Assembly (NCBI GenBank): GCA_043755435.1
Contig: JAYUSZ010000073.1
Span: 13,301 to 77,300 of the forward strand
Reading direction: 5' to 3'
From: JANXSF01 sp043755435
GTDB lineage: Bacteria > Acidobacteriota > Terriglobia > Bryobacterales > Bryobacteraceae
DNA length: 64,000 nt
The notes below the pieces were generated by a model, which was given only the letters and a program-made list of their open reading frames with translations, was not told the origin of the DNA and searched no databases. Below, in pieces: positions 51,096 to 60,439 of the stretch; positions within the stretch are counted from its first letter, which is position 1; each line of letters starts with the position of its first letter. A program made the translations under genes and the position numbers.

Positions 51096-53492
51096 TCAAT
51101 CGGTGCGCAAGGCTGCGGCTGGATCTGCAAGGGCTGCACGGCGTGCGGGGATCCAGGAGGCGAGCAGACCAACGAGGCCCAGTGCGGCGGTGGCAAATAT
51201 CCAACTGGTGATGTCCCAACCAAGCGGAGTGCCATCGAGGACGAAGAACTTCCCAATCGCCATGGAGATGGGGAAGGAGAGCAGGCAGCTTGCGGCAACG
51301 GCACGTAGGCCCCAGCGGGTTGCATCGAGGGCCAGACGCGGTGGCGACGCGCCTAGTGCGGCTTTGATGCCCAGTTCGCGGGTCATCTCAGCGAACGTTG
51401 CCAACAGGCTGAAGCCTAGGCCGAAGGTGACGATTAAGATGGCGAGACTGCCGAACAGGGTGAGCAACCAGGCGATGCTTCGCCGGGCGGTGAGTGAATT
51501 TTCAAGTCGAGCAGAAAGTGGTTGGAGGCCGATGCGTTGGATTTCCGGATCGACATTCCAAATTGCCTGGGACACTTCCTTTTTCAAATTGTCCGCAGGT
51601 AGCGCGCTGCGGATGAAGTATTGAAAGCCTTCCATGGCAATTTGATTTGAGGTGATGATGATTTGCGGTTCTGCTTGCAAGGCAAGGTCGCGATTCAATG
51701 TGTTGGCGACTATGCCGATGATGATGTGTTGTTGATACGGCTTCATAGCGAAACCGTTATAGAAACTGATTCGGAGTTTGCGGCCCAGAGGATTGTTGGA
51801 TTCGGAAAGGTAGCTTTGTGCGAATGCTTGGTTCACAACGGCGACTCTGGGAGTACCCCAGCGGTCTGAGGAATTGAACATTCGGCCTTGGAGTAGGGGG
51901 ATGCCAAGCATTGCCAGCAAGTCTGAATTGGCTACTCCGATCCGGGCAATTTTTTGCTGGTCCTGGGGTGTGGTTTCGCCGTCTATCAAAACGCGAGTTC
52001 GCGCATTGTTAATAGGCAGTGACACGCCACCGGCAGCAGCGGTTACGCCGGGGATGCGAGCCAACTCTTCAATTGAGCGTTGGTGGAACTGAATCATTTT
52101 TTCATCGGTGTTGTACTTTGCTTCTGGGATGCCAATGCCGGAAACCAAGATCTGTTCGGTGCGGAAACCTCGGTCTGCCTTGAGCAACGTTTGCACGTTT
52201 CCATAGATCGCGATTCCTGAATAGGTTAGTGTTCCGGTGAGAGTTAATTGCACAATGGCAAGGGCAGTACGTAGGGTTCGGGATCTTCTTGCGCCGCTGA
52301 TGTGGAGATTGGCCGTTGGCTTTGACATCAGCAAGGGCGGTAATCCGCTCAACAGGCTGGCAAGAATCGCGCAGGCTGTAAGGGTGAGACAAGTTTGCCA
52401 ATCGAGAGTGGCTTTGCTCCAAAGCTCAAACCGACTGAGCTCCGAGTTGAGCAAGGCAGAGGTGCGGATGAAATTCAAAAGTGAGGAAGCGCCAGCGATT
52501 CCGGCGATGGAACTGGCTGCTCCTAGCAGCGCGAGCTGACCCATTTGCCATGCTAGGACTTGACGCGCGGATGCCCCCAGACAGATTTGAATCGCGGCCT
52601 GACGCTGTTGGCGAGTCCATTGGGCGAGCCAGATGCCACTGGCATTCGCCATAGCTACCAGGAGCAGGACCAGCGCCGCCATCATCAGCCAGCGTAATAG
52701 GGGGAGGCGGTCCCCAAGAAGGGAAACGGTCAAGCTGTTGGAGGTGAACCGAAGGTTGCGATTTGTGGCTGGGAACTGAGATGCCAGCGCGGTTGAGCGG
52801 GCGTCCAAAATGGCTTGAAACTGCTGAGGGGTGGTTGCAGGTTTCAGTTTGACGACGGCGCCTAAACCACCTGCACCTCGGCTATTCCAATAGTCTGCTC
52901 TGTTGAGTGGGATGTAGATGTCGGGACTTTGACCGCGATAGGGGAACTCGAAAGATGGGGGGAGGATGCCGGCGATGCGATAGGGAATCGCATTGATGGT
53001 TAGGGTGCGTTCTGCGAAGGCCTGGGTGCCAACCAGCAAGCGTTGCCAAGAACTGTGCGAAAGCCACACCCAATTTTGATTTCCGCTTTGATCATGAGTG
53101 GTGGTGAGAGGCTGGCCAAGGGCTGGCTTGACCCCTAGGACATCGAAGAATTCACCACTGACTTGCAGAGAGAGAACAACTTCGACGTGCCCATGCGGTT
53201 GAGTCTGGACGCCCCAGGTGCGTGGGGAAAAGACGGCGGCCGATTGAATGGCTTCGTTTCGCACATCTTCCAAATCCATCCAAGTCAGGCCGCCGGATTG
53301 GCCTAGCTTCGAGGATTCCAGCGATAGCAGCCGATTTGGTTCCGGGAATGGAAGTGCACCTGAAAGGATGGGAATAGCGACAGCAAGTAGAGCGCCCACA
53401 ACTGCAGTTGCAGAGCCTATGACCGCAATGAAGGCTAAGGAACCAAGCCAATGACGTAACCTCAGCCGCACCAGTAGTTTCAGATTCCACAT
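51096..53492 (-). CDS. ADOP-type (MacB-like) ABC transporter permease
   Basis: 798 residues. Two MacB/FtsX-like halves each have a membrane helix, a periplasmic beta domain and three helices: GSATAVVGALLAVAIPILSG, then SGEFFDVLGVKPALGQPL and YRIAGILPPSFEFPYRGQ; later AIVQLTLTGTLTYSGIAIYG, IGVANSDLLAMLGIPLLQGR and SFLLATFAEMTRELGIKAALGASP. Acidobacteria carry many such 'duplicated orphan permeases' without an adjacent ATPase, and none is adjacent here. Function unknown; they are presumed efflux or lipid/peptide transporters. A hemerythrin gene ends 15 bases upstream. Confidence 0.88.
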   Translation of the reverse strand: MWNLKLLVRLRLRHWLGSLAFIAVIGSATAVVGALLAVAIPILSGALPFPEPNRLLSLESSKLGQSGGLTWMDLEDVRNEAIQSAAVFSPRTWGVQTQPHGHVEVVLSLQVSGEFFDVLGVKPALGQPLTTTHDQSGNQNWVWLSHSSWQRLLVGTQAFAERTLTINAIPYRIAGILPPSFEFPYRGQSPDIYIPLNRADYWNSRGAGGLGAVVKLKPATTPQQFQAILDARSTALASQFPATNRNLRFTSNSLTVSLLGDRLPLLRWLMMAALVLLLVAMANASGIWLAQWTRQQRQAAIQICLGASARQVLAWQMGQLALLGAASSIAGIAGASSLLNFIRTSALLNSELSRFELWSKATLDWQTCLTLTACAILASLLSGLPPLLMSKPTANLHISGARRSRTLRTALAIVQLTLTGTLTYSGIAIYGNVQTLLKADRGFRTEQILVSGIGIPEAKYNTDEKMIQFHQRSIEELARIPGVTAAAGGVSLPINNARTRVLIDGETTPQDQQKIARIGVANSDLLAMLGIPLLQGRMFNSSDRWGTPRVAVVNQAFAQSYLSESNNPLGRKLRISFYNGFAMKPYQQHIIIGIVANTLNRDLALQAEPQIIITSNQIAMEGFQYFIRSALPADNLKKEVSQAIWNVDPEIQRIGLQPLSARLENSLTARRSIAWLLTLFGSLAILIVTFGLGFSLLATFAEMTRELGIKAALGASPPRLALDATRWGLRAVAASCLLSFPISMAIGKFFVLDGTPLGWDITSWIFATAALGLVGLLASWIPARRAALADPAAALRTD

Positions 53493-53506
53493 CGGCCCAT
53501 TTTACG

Positions 53507-54037
53507 TTAGTCTTTGCGGCGAGCGGACATTTCTTTGCCAACCGAAGTCATGGATGCTGCGTTCAGCAATCCGGCGGCTTTAGGGAACACATCGTGTTCT
53601 TCAATCTGAATGTGTTCGCTGTAAAGGGAACTGAGTTCCTCCACATCTGTCTTCAGTTTGGTCCAATCCGAAGGGCTCAGGATTCCACGCGCTGACCATA
53701 ACATTCCCAATTGCTCGATGGTGGCTTGTAGGGAATGAATCCGGGTATGTTGCTTTTCCAGTTTGGCAAGGATTGTTTTCATGCCGCCTGCTTCTTTTAA
53801 GCGTGGAAACAAGCTTTCCTCCTCATCCGCAGAGTGTTTAGGGGCGGAATTCCGGAAGTAGTTTAAGCTCTGCTCAAGAGCTTTACGTCGTTCAGGATTC
53901 AGGGGTTCTGGTTTGTCGGCCACGGTCAAAGTCTCAAGTATGCTGAGGAAATCTTCGATGCGACGATGGCAACCGGTCAAGACCCCAATGGGGTCGGTAA
54001 AGTCGGAAAGTTTAGGAGCTCCAATTTTTAAAAGCAT
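53507..54037 (-). CDS. Hemerythrin-like (HHE) protein
   Basis: 176 residues. Diiron ligands are in the expected order: GCHRRIEDFLSIL, APKHSADEEESLFPRLKE, KLEKQHTRIHSL and YSEHIQIEEHDVFPKAAGLL, matching the HHE cation-binding pattern of H..E/H-H-E across a four-helix bundle. Such small proteins sense or bind O2, NO or iron. The neighbouring permease begins 15 bases after it, but no functional link is seen. Confidence 0.88.
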   Translation of the reverse strand: MLLKIGAPKLSDFTDPIGVLTGCHRRIEDFLSILETLTVADKPEPLNPERRKALEQSLNYFRNSAPKHSADEEESLFPRLKEAGGMKTILAKLEKQHTRIHSLQATIEQLGMLWSARGILSPSDWTKLKTDVEELSSLYSEHIQIEEHDVFPKAAGLLNAASMTSVGKEMSARRKD

Positions 54038-54120
54038 TTGCCTCTATCTAGGTTACGCTTTCCAAAACGGAAAAGCTCGTTTTTGTAAAAAGTATCGTCT
54101 TAATGAACAAGAAGAAGGGC

Positions 54121-54648
54121 CTATTTCCAGTTATTGCGGGATTTCAGCGCCTTGATCTGGGCCAAGTGGTGCTTTCCATGCCAGAGATAAAGCTGCAGAA
54201 CGGAGTCCAGGGAGGACTTTGTGCCGTATTGCGGATGGACGTAGGTTCGGGACCATTGAGATCCTTCGATGGTTCTCCACAAGGCCGTCCAGCGGGCTTG
54301 TACGGCCGCGTAGTGCGTAAGGGCGATTGCAACGGGCAGTTTGGAATCGTCAAGTTTGGCCCAGAGGTCTTCCTGATAGGGTTTAATCACTGGGTCGACT
54401 TCTGTGAGAGTTAGTTTCGTGCGGATGTAGCCGTTGGAGTGGGAGTCTGGCAGATGATGGCAGACTTGACGGACGGTCCACCCTTCGGGTCGGTAGGGTG
54501 TTTCCAATTGTTCGTTGGAAAGACTGGCCACAGCCATGGCCAGTTGGGTAGGTGCGGTGGCAAATTCATCGATCATAGCGGAACGTTGGCTGCCGGTTAA
54601 GTTATCGAGATACTGCGGTTCCCCAATGGGATAGCGAAGGTCGTCCAT
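54121..54648 (-). CDS. YfiT/BstA-like DinB-family metal protein
   Basis: 175 residues. It begins DDLRYPIGEPQYLDNLTG, a YfiT opening, and carries GWTVRQVCHHLPDSHSNGYI and LYLWHGKHHLAQI, where His residues bind zinc or nickel in the DinB four-helix fold. The family includes bacillithiol S-transferases and unknown hydrolases. This organism is not known to make bacillithiol, so substrate is open. The gene ahead (54649-55587) ends one base before this start. Confidence 0.85.
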   Translation of the reverse strand: MDDLRYPIGEPQYLDNLTGSQRSAMIDEFATAPTQLAMAVASLSNEQLETPYRPEGWTVRQVCHHLPDSHSNGYIRTKLTLTEVDPVIKPYQEDLWAKLDDSKLPVAIALTHYAAVQARWTALWRTIEGSQWSRTYVHPQYGTKSSLDSVLQLYLWHGKHHLAQIKALKSRNNWK

Positions 54649-55587
54649 TTAGATTTTGGTTTGCCGTCCTTTCATCATCTCTTCCAATTGGCTTTGGGGT
54701 AGAGCCATTTTCACTCTTACGGATTTGGCGTTCTGGGTGAGTTGCATGGAATCAAGAGCGCTTGCGAATGCACTGACTTCCTGATTTTCACGATTGAGCT
54801 GGACCATGTTGGTGAGAAAGCGCAACACGTCTGCAAAAGCTCCCGCATCTTTTTCAGTTTTAGCTGTGGCTTCCATGTTGAGTTCTACTGAACTGGTGGA
54901 GAAACGCAATCCCATGGCGGCCTGGTCAATTGCGTTCAAGAAATCCCCTTTTAGCATTCCGTCCATAGGGCCGGCGCTTTGTCTGGAATTGGATTTGGCA
55001 GACGACTTAGCATTTCCTTTCATTGCGCTCATGGGGGCGGTTGTGATCATCCAGATGTCGTTTGATTCCCTCAGTGTTTGGACCTTGGTGGCTTTCATTG
55101 GTTCCATTGAAGACGCGCCTGAGTTGCGGCTAGCCGCTGCCCTGACGGATTCCAAATCCCCAACAATGGCAGTGTGTCCTGCTACCAGGAAAAAGCCATT
55201 TGCCTTGTTGCCTTCCTGGCGGAAGATTTCAATTCCGTTCCGGATCTCAGATTGTAGAGGGCCAAGGGACTTCAATTGTGTCGTGATCCTGCTGGCATCA
55301 AAGCGACCACGAACGATGACAACACCTGATCCTTCGTTACCGGGACCAGTTGCCGATGCGATTAGGATTTCATCGAAATCGCGCTTTGGATCAACGCCAG
55401 CTGCCTCAAAGAATCCTTTGGGAATGCTTTCGATGATGGAACGGGCAAAAGCAGAAGACTTCGCCTTCTGCACATCCACCCCGGCAAGGTATTTGGCATC
55501 CGGCATGACGAAGTTGAGCAGATTCGGATCGGCGGCGAATCCAAATTGAGAGACGGCGAAGAAGGCTGAAAATAAAAGAGTGCGCAT
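54649..55587 (-). CDS. Exported protein of unknown function
   Basis: 312 residues with a signal peptide (RTLLFSAFFAVSQFGFAADP). The mature part is mixed alpha/beta with DPNLLNFVMPDAKYLAGVDV, FDEILIASATGPGNEGSGVV and FLVAGHTAIVGDLESVRAA, a pattern reminiscent of exported acidobacterial proteins that fold like DUF3352 or lipid-binding repeats; I could not assign it. It sits 13 bases after ribBA and one base before the YfiT gene, so the three are probably one transcript. Confidence 0.7.
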   Translation of the reverse strand: MRTLLFSAFFAVSQFGFAADPNLLNFVMPDAKYLAGVDVQKAKSSAFARSIIESIPKGFFEAAGVDPKRDFDEILIASATGPGNEGSGVVIVRGRFDASRITTQLKSLGPLQSEIRNGIEIFRQEGNKANGFFLVAGHTAIVGDLESVRAAASRNSGASSMEPMKATKVQTLRESNDIWMITTAPMSAMKGNAKSSAKSNSRQSAGPMDGMLKGDFLNAIDQAAMGLRFSTSSVELNMEATAKTEKDAGAFADVLRFLTNMVQLNRENQEVSAFASALDSMQLTQNAKSVRVKMALPQSQLEEMMKGRQTKI

Positions 55588-55600
55588 TGTAGCTCCTGGT

Positions 55601-56758
55601 CTAATAACGGTTCCGGGAGGCTAAAAGTTCCGGCTTCTTTACGGGCACTTGTTCCACGATCTCCACACCAAAGCCTTCGAGGCCGACCACTTTGCGTGGA
55701 TGATTGGTGAGCAGGCGGATTTTGTGCAGGCCAAGGTCGGCTAGAATTTGCGCGCCGATGCCGGCTTCGTGCTGTAAAACGCGCTGCTGGTTTCCGGTGA
55801 GCGGCGTCATAGCGTGGACTGATTCCAAGTGCGGAGGCATGTCTTCCCGGCGGAATACTTTGTAGCCCGGGCCTGTCTGGTGGAGATAGACGATTACTCC
55901 TGAGCCATTTTCTGCAATTGCCTGCATGGAGCCCTTGAGGGTAGCAGCGCATTCGCAATCGGAGGAATGAAAAACATCGCCAAAAACACAGTGAGAGTGC
56001 ATGCGGACCAGCACGTTGTCCTGCTCAGCAACATCGCCCATTACTAAGGCCATATGTGTGTCTGAGGCGATAGCACTTTCATATGCAATGGTTCGGAACA
56101 AACCGAATTCCGTGGGAAGAATACCTTCGGCTTTGCGCTTCAGAAACCGCTCATTTTCCAATCGGTAGCGGATTAAGGCGGCCACCGAGATCATTTTCAG
56201 GCCATGTTGCTGGCAGTAGGTAACTAGATCGGGCACTCGCGCCATGGTGCCGTCTTCCTTCATGATTTCGCAAATTACGCCGCCAAGAGGAAGGCCGGCG
56301 AGACGAGCTAGATCGACTGCTGCTTCGGTTTGTCCGGCGCGGACAAGAACACCCCCTTCACGGGCTCGCAATGGAAACATGTGGCCGGGTCTGGCAAGAT
56401 CAGAAGGGCGGGTTTCAGGCCGCATGGTCAACTGAATGGTTAAGGCGCGATCGGCGGCGGAGATACCTGTGGTGACACCGTGAGCGGCGTCGATTGATTC
56501 GCAGAACGCGGTTCCAAACTGCGAGGTGTTGTTCGAGGTGACTAGCGAAAGGCCAAGTTCATCGCAACGATTTGGGCTTAATGCGAGGCAGATTAGTCCG
56601 CGACCGTGAACGGCCATGAAGTTAATAATTTCTGGTGTTGCTTTGCTGGCAGCAACGGTAAGATCGCCTTCGTTTTCGCGATCTTCATCATCTACAACCA
56701 CCACCATTTTTCCTTGGCGGAAGTCTTCAACAGCTTCAACAATCGAGGCAAAGGGCAT
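55601..56758 (-). CDS. ribBA: RibBA with divergent GTP cyclohydrolase II half
   Basis: 385 residues. The N-terminal DHBP synthase half has FRQGKMVVVVDDEDRENEGD, then LTVAAS; SIDAAHGVTTGISAADRA; and ARPGHMFPLRAREGGVLVRA, all intact. The C-terminal GTP cyclohydrolase II half keeps the zinc Cys257, Cys268 and Cys270 (HSHCVFGDVFHSSDCECA) and GIGAQILADLGLHKIRLLTN. The catalytic block usually written RQEGRGIGL is HQTGPGYKV (293-301), and the DTVEAN block is absent. I recall similar HQT-type sequences in other acidobacteria. The first half should make 3,4-dihydroxybutanone 4-phosphate for riboflavin; activity of the second is uncertain. Confidence 0.88.
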   Translation of the reverse strand: MPFASIVEAVEDFRQGKMVVVVDDEDRENEGDLTVAASKATPEIINFMAVHGRGLICLALSPNRCDELGLSLVTSNNTSQFGTAFCESIDAAHGVTTGISAADRALTIQLTMRPETRPSDLARPGHMFPLRAREGGVLVRAGQTEAAVDLARLAGLPLGGVICEIMKEDGTMARVPDLVTYCQQHGLKMISVAALIRYRLENERFLKRKAEGILPTEFGLFRTIAYESAIASDTHMALVMGDVAEQDNVLVRMHSHCVFGDVFHSSDCECAATLKGSMQAIAENGSGVIVYLHQTGPGYKVFRREDMPPHLESVHAMTPLTGNQQRVLQHEAGIGAQILADLGLHKIRLLTNHPRKVVGLEGFGVEIVEQVPVKKPELLASRNRY

Positions 56759-56788
56759 AAGGGGCTAGTCAGCTACCCTTCTATTTTA

Positions 56789-57733
56789 CTACCCGGCCCA
56801 AGCCGAAGAAGGGTTGCTTCTGGACATGGATCTGGTTGGCAGTGGATTTGCCTGATCCGCCGTGAGGAATGTTCCTGAAATGTGATCGTGCCACGAGAGA
56901 GTCTCTTCATCAAGGAAGACCCAGAGAATTCCAATGCCAGAAGCGAATATGCTGAGGACATTGGAAAGTACGCGGTGTACCCGGGCTTGTGCCTTTGGAC
57001 TGCGTCCATCAAAATCAGTCAACCTCAATCGCAAGTACTGCGCGCCCAGAGTTTCCGCGCCGGCAAAGGCCCAGAAGAGTTGGTAGAAAAGCGGCAATAT
57101 TGCGAGCAAAGAACCGAACAAGATTTTGTTTTCCGTTGGTCCGAAATCGAACTCACCACCGCCGTACACGAAGATTCCAGCGAAGAGAGCGATTGAGAAT
57201 AGAATCATGCAAACGTCAACCATTGCCGCAAGGGCACGATGCATTACAGTTGCAACCCGATAATCGCAGTAAAGTGAGGAACGAACTTCTTGGCCCAATT
57301 GGCGGAATTCCAATTTAGGTAAGCCAAAGAAATCCAACACGCCTTGATCAAACTTTTCGAGCTGCTGGCGCTTAGGGTTAGTGGAACGTTTCCTTGGGGC
57401 GGCAGTTTGGAAAGATGTTTCGCTACCGTCGATAGAAACAAGCTTGGTGGTTTCAGCTCCGAAGAGGCGCCGCTGAACTGGGAAGCTTGCTGTGGAAGCT
57501 TCGACCCTACCACCGGCAAATGTTGTGAATTCGACGTCCCGTTCGAGTACTGCGACCGGAGCGGAGACGGGTTCACTTTCGACAACAACTTCGTATTTTC
57601 TAGCAGTAGCGTCCCGGCTTACCGGATAGGATCCGCTGGCAAAAGATGGTGTGTATTTGACCAAACGGCGCTGGCACTTGCGGCAACGGTGGTCATTTTC
57701 AGCATTTGTGGTCCTGCAGTATTCGCAGATCAT
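56789..57733 (-). CDS. RDD-family membrane protein with N-terminal zinc ribbon
   Basis: 314 residues from ATG 57733 (a longer frame to 57766 is open). The start MICEYCRTTNAENDHRCRKC carries two Cys pairs of a zinc ribbon. A linker of about 120 residues follows, and the C-terminal RDD domain has YRVATVMHRALAAMVDVCMI with its Arg-Asp, TLGAQYLRLRLTDFDG and SWHDHISGTFL with two or three membrane helices. RDD proteins include ion transporters and unknowns. The start diverges from lptD with about 210 bases between. Confidence 0.85.
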   Translation of the reverse strand: MICEYCRTTNAENDHRCRKCQRRLVKYTPSFASGSYPVSRDATARKYEVVVESEPVSAPVAVLERDVEFTTFAGGRVEASTASFPVQRRLFGAETTKLVSIDGSETSFQTAAPRKRSTNPKRQQLEKFDQGVLDFFGLPKLEFRQLGQEVRSSLYCDYRVATVMHRALAAMVDVCMILFSIALFAGIFVYGGGEFDFGPTENKILFGSLLAILPLFYQLFWAFAGAETLGAQYLRLRLTDFDGRSPKAQARVHRVLSNVLSIFASGIGILWVFLDEETLSWHDHISGTFLTADQANPLPTRSMSRSNPSSAWAG

Positions 57734-57942
57734 AAGTTCTTTTCGGTCCCCTATTGAAATCCTCAACCAACCAACTTTCGGTGTTTACCGAAAGCCTATT
57801 GATCCAGGCTCCAGATCCGTGCTACGGTTTTCGATTGAAGCAATCGACCCAAGCACTGACCTCCTCCACTTTTTTCCCTTTATTCCAAGCTGAAACAGCT
57901 CGAAAGTACTACTACCACGAACAGGCCTCTAAGTTCTTTATT
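57734..57942. other. Divergent promoter region between RDD gene and lptD
   Basis: 209 bases. The lptD frame remains open back to 57754, but residues there do not look like signal sequence. Both genes must be transcribed from here; no unequivocal -35/-10 pair was recognised. Confidence 0.4.
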
Positions 57943-60369
57943 ATGATTGGGCCCAGTATCTTTCATAACATTATTCCTAAGAAATGTCACGAACTATTAT
58001 TTCCTAAGTACTGCAGGTTCCTGGCAGCACCCTCCATATCGGCTGTTTCCCTTAGCAACTACACGGTGTTGTGCCTAGGACTTTTCTTATGTGGAATTGT
58101 TAATGCTCAGATTAGACCCCCCGTGGTATCAGGTCCTCAACCTATGCAGTCGGTAGTCCAGCCACTTGGCACCAAAAGGACACCCTTAAAGCGCACCAGT
58201 GGTCCGGCGGCAGATGAAATTCGCGTGCAAGCGGTGACCCAGGATGCGGAAGGATCATTGAGGAAACTTAGAGGAGCGGTGGAGATTGAGACGACCGAGT
58301 TTCTTTTGAAAGCGGATGAAGTGGACTATGACGAAGAAACCAAGTGGGTTGAAGCTCGGGGCAATGTGTTCTTCCAGAATTTCGATGGTGGGGAGGAAAT
58401 CCATTGCGAAAGAGCACAATACAACATGGAAGAAGAGAGTGGCCGGTTCTATGCGCCGAAGGGGAAAGCGCCGGCTAAAATCGAGGCGCGCAGAGGGGTA
58501 CTTTCGTCTACTAACCCATTTATTTTTGAAGGTAATTGGGCAGAAAAAATAAAGGATCGCTATATATTGTACGACGGCTTCGTGACGAACTGTAAGTTGC
58601 CTAAACCGTGGTGGCGATTGACGGGGCCCAAGATCGACATTATCCCTGGGGATCGAGCGATAGCATATCGTTCGTACTTCAAAGTTCGGAAGGTTCCGGT
58701 GTTGTATGCACCGGCCTTTTACAAGTCGTTGGAAAAACTGCCCAGACGGAGTGGTTTGCTGACCCCAAGCGCTGGGGTCACAACTCGTTTCGGGAAGGTG
58801 ATTAGTGCTGGTTATTTTTGGGCCATCAATCGTAGTTATGACTTGACCTACCGCGGCCAACTATATACGGAAAGAGGGTTAAGAAATCACATTGATTTTC
58901 GTGGGAAACCAAATGATAATACTAACTTTAATTTTCTTTTTGAAGGTATAAAAGATCGCGGGAAATTGCAGGATAACGGGGCGCGGTTAAAGCAGGGCGG
59001 GTACTTGATGGCGCTGACTGCGCAATCAGTTTTGAAGTATGGATTTGAAGGGCACGTCAACGCCAACTACTTAAGTTCCTTTACTTATCGTCAGGCATTT
59101 TCTCAGAGCTATAACGAGGCCATCTATTCGGAGAACAACGCTATTGGGTATCTCTCCAAGAACTGGGACACTTGTTCCTTCCATTTCATCGTTGCCCGGC
59201 ATCAGGTTTTTGGAAGCGAGAAACCGGACGATCAAGTGGTCATCAGCAAGCTGCCGAGTTTTGAATTCAATTCCCGGGACAAGCGGGTCAATCAGAAAGT
59301 TCTGCCTGTATGGGTATCCTTTGAGTCCTCGGCATCTCTGCTTCGCCGCCAGCAGCCCTTATTCCAGACCAGAGCGTTCATGGACCGGTTGGATGTGGCT
59401 CCGCGCATCATGACGGCGTTTCGGATTGGTGGATTTAATTTTCTGCCGTCGCTCTCAGCCAGAGAGACTCATTACTCAGAGCGGAAGGATCCAGCGACCT
59501 TCCAGGTTACTGGGGAGAACATCGACCGGCGGGCAATTGAGTTTGGATTTGACATGATTCCACCTTCGGTGGAGCGAACCTATGATGCGCCGAAATGGCT
59601 GGGTGAGAAACTGAAACATGTGATTGAGCCCAGGGCGTCCTTCCGTTACGTTTCCGGAGTGCGTGATTTCAATGAACTAATTCGTTTCGATCAGACTGAT
59701 TTGATCAGCAATACCAAAGAGGCGGAAGTGAGCCTTACCAATCGATTTTTCACAAAACGCAATGGGAATGTGGAAGAGGTGTTTACCTGGCAGTTGTGGC
59801 AGCGGCGATATTTCGATCCTGATTTCGGCGGGGCTTTGCAGATTGGCCAGCGTAACGTGTTGCAGAGCACGAACCAGTTAACTGCGTATGGATTCTTGGA
59901 TCAGCGGAGGAACTATTCTCCAATTGTGAGTGCGGCCCGGGCCAAGCCACTGCCTTGGATGGGCATAGAATGGCGGGCTGATTTTGATCCGTTACGAGGA
60001 ATTATCACCAATACCGGATTTACTGTTGACGCGCGTAAGGGGCAAGTATTCGCGGCTTTTGGTCATAACAAAGTTGCGAAAATTCCCTTGCTATCGCCTG
60101 AAGCTAACCAGATTGTTGGGCGGATTGGCTATGGCAACGAGCAGCATAAGGGGTGGAACACTGGCTTCAATGCTGTGTACGACTATCGGCAAGGGATTCT
60201 TCAATATGCCGTGACGCAGGTGAGTTATAACACCGATTGCTGCGGCATTTCCGTACAATGGAGACGGTTCAGTATTCCTACCCGCAACGATAATCAGTAT
60301 CTGTTTTCTTTTGCTGTGGCCAATATTGGAACTTTTGGGACGCTGAGGAAGCAGGAACGGCTTTTCTAA
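57943..60369 (+). CDS. lptD: LPS-assembly protein LptD
   Basis: About 808 residues from ATG 57943; upstream in-frame codons to 57754 and downstream GTG/TTG near 58066 are alternatives, and no start has a strong ribosome site. A signal (YTVLCLGLFLCGIVNAQ) is followed by the OstA/LptA-like domain (ADEVDYDEETKWVEARGNVF ... RGVLSSTNPFIF) and a long beta-barrel domain (YFWAINRSYDLTYRGQLYTE ... YGYEQ-type strands). Cysteines in FVTNCKLPKPWW and near the C-terminus TDCCGISVQW fit the disulfide-linked Cys pairs of LptD. It inserts lipopolysaccharide into the outer membrane with LptE (not seen). The terminator at 60389 follows. Confidence 0.9.
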   Translation: MIGPSIFHNIIPKKCHELLFPKYCRFLAAPSISAVSLSNYTVLCLGLFLCGIVNAQIRPPVVSGPQPMQSVVQPLGTKRTPLKRTSGPAADEIRVQAVTQDAEGSLRKLRGAVEIETTEFLLKADEVDYDEETKWVEARGNVFFQNFDGGEEIHCERAQYNMEEESGRFYAPKGKAPAKIEARRGVLSSTNPFIFEGNWAEKIKDRYILYDGFVTNCKLPKPWWRLTGPKIDIIPGDRAIAYRSYFKVRKVPVLYAPAFYKSLEKLPRRSGLLTPSAGVTTRFGKVISAGYFWAINRSYDLTYRGQLYTERGLRNHIDFRGKPNDNTNFNFLFEGIKDRGKLQDNGARLKQGGYLMALTAQSVLKYGFEGHVNANYLSSFTYRQAFSQSYNEAIYSENNAIGYLSKNWDTCSFHFIVARHQVFGSEKPDDQVVISKLPSFEFNSRDKRVNQKVLPVWVSFESSASLLRRQQPLFQTRAFMDRLDVAPRIMTAFRIGGFNFLPSLSARETHYSERKDPATFQVTGENIDRRAIEFGFDMIPPSVERTYDAPKWLGEKLKHVIEPRASFRYVSGVRDFNELIRFDQTDLISNTKEAEVSLTNRFFTKRNGNVEEVFTWQLWQRRYFDPDFGGALQIGQRNVLQSTNQLTAYGFLDQRRNYSPIVSAARAKPLPWMGIEWRADFDPLRGIITNTGFTVDARKGQVFAAFGHNKVAKIPLLSPEANQIVGRIGYGNEQHKGWNTGFNAVYDYRQGILQYAVTQVSYNTDCCGISVQWRRFSIPTRNDNQYLFSFAVANIGTFGTLRKQERLF

Positions 60370-60388
60370 TTTGAATACCCAAAAAGCA

Positions 60389-60419
60389 AGAAGAGCGGGC
60401 CATATGGACCCGCTCTTCT
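60389..60419. terminator. Bidirectional terminator between lptD and the LysM gene
   Basis: AGAAGAGCGGG (60389-60399) and CCCGCTCTTCT (60409-60419) pair perfectly, with a CCATATGG-like inner palindrome. An A-run (60381-60385) lies on the left side, giving a T-run for minus-strand transcripts of the LysM gene; the plus-strand side has TGCCTTTG. Confidence 0.8.
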
Positions 60420-60439
60420 GCCTTTGAAACACTCAGATT

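Noticed and set aside
51080..51325. N-terminal extension of the esterase
   Set aside because: The extra 82 residues are encoded inside the permease gene in another frame and are Pro/Ser-rich; GTG 51079 gives the normal YqiA length.
56759..56788. FMN riboswitch before ribBA
   Set aside because: Only 30 bases separate ribBA from the RDD gene and no conserved FMN-aptamer segments are present there.
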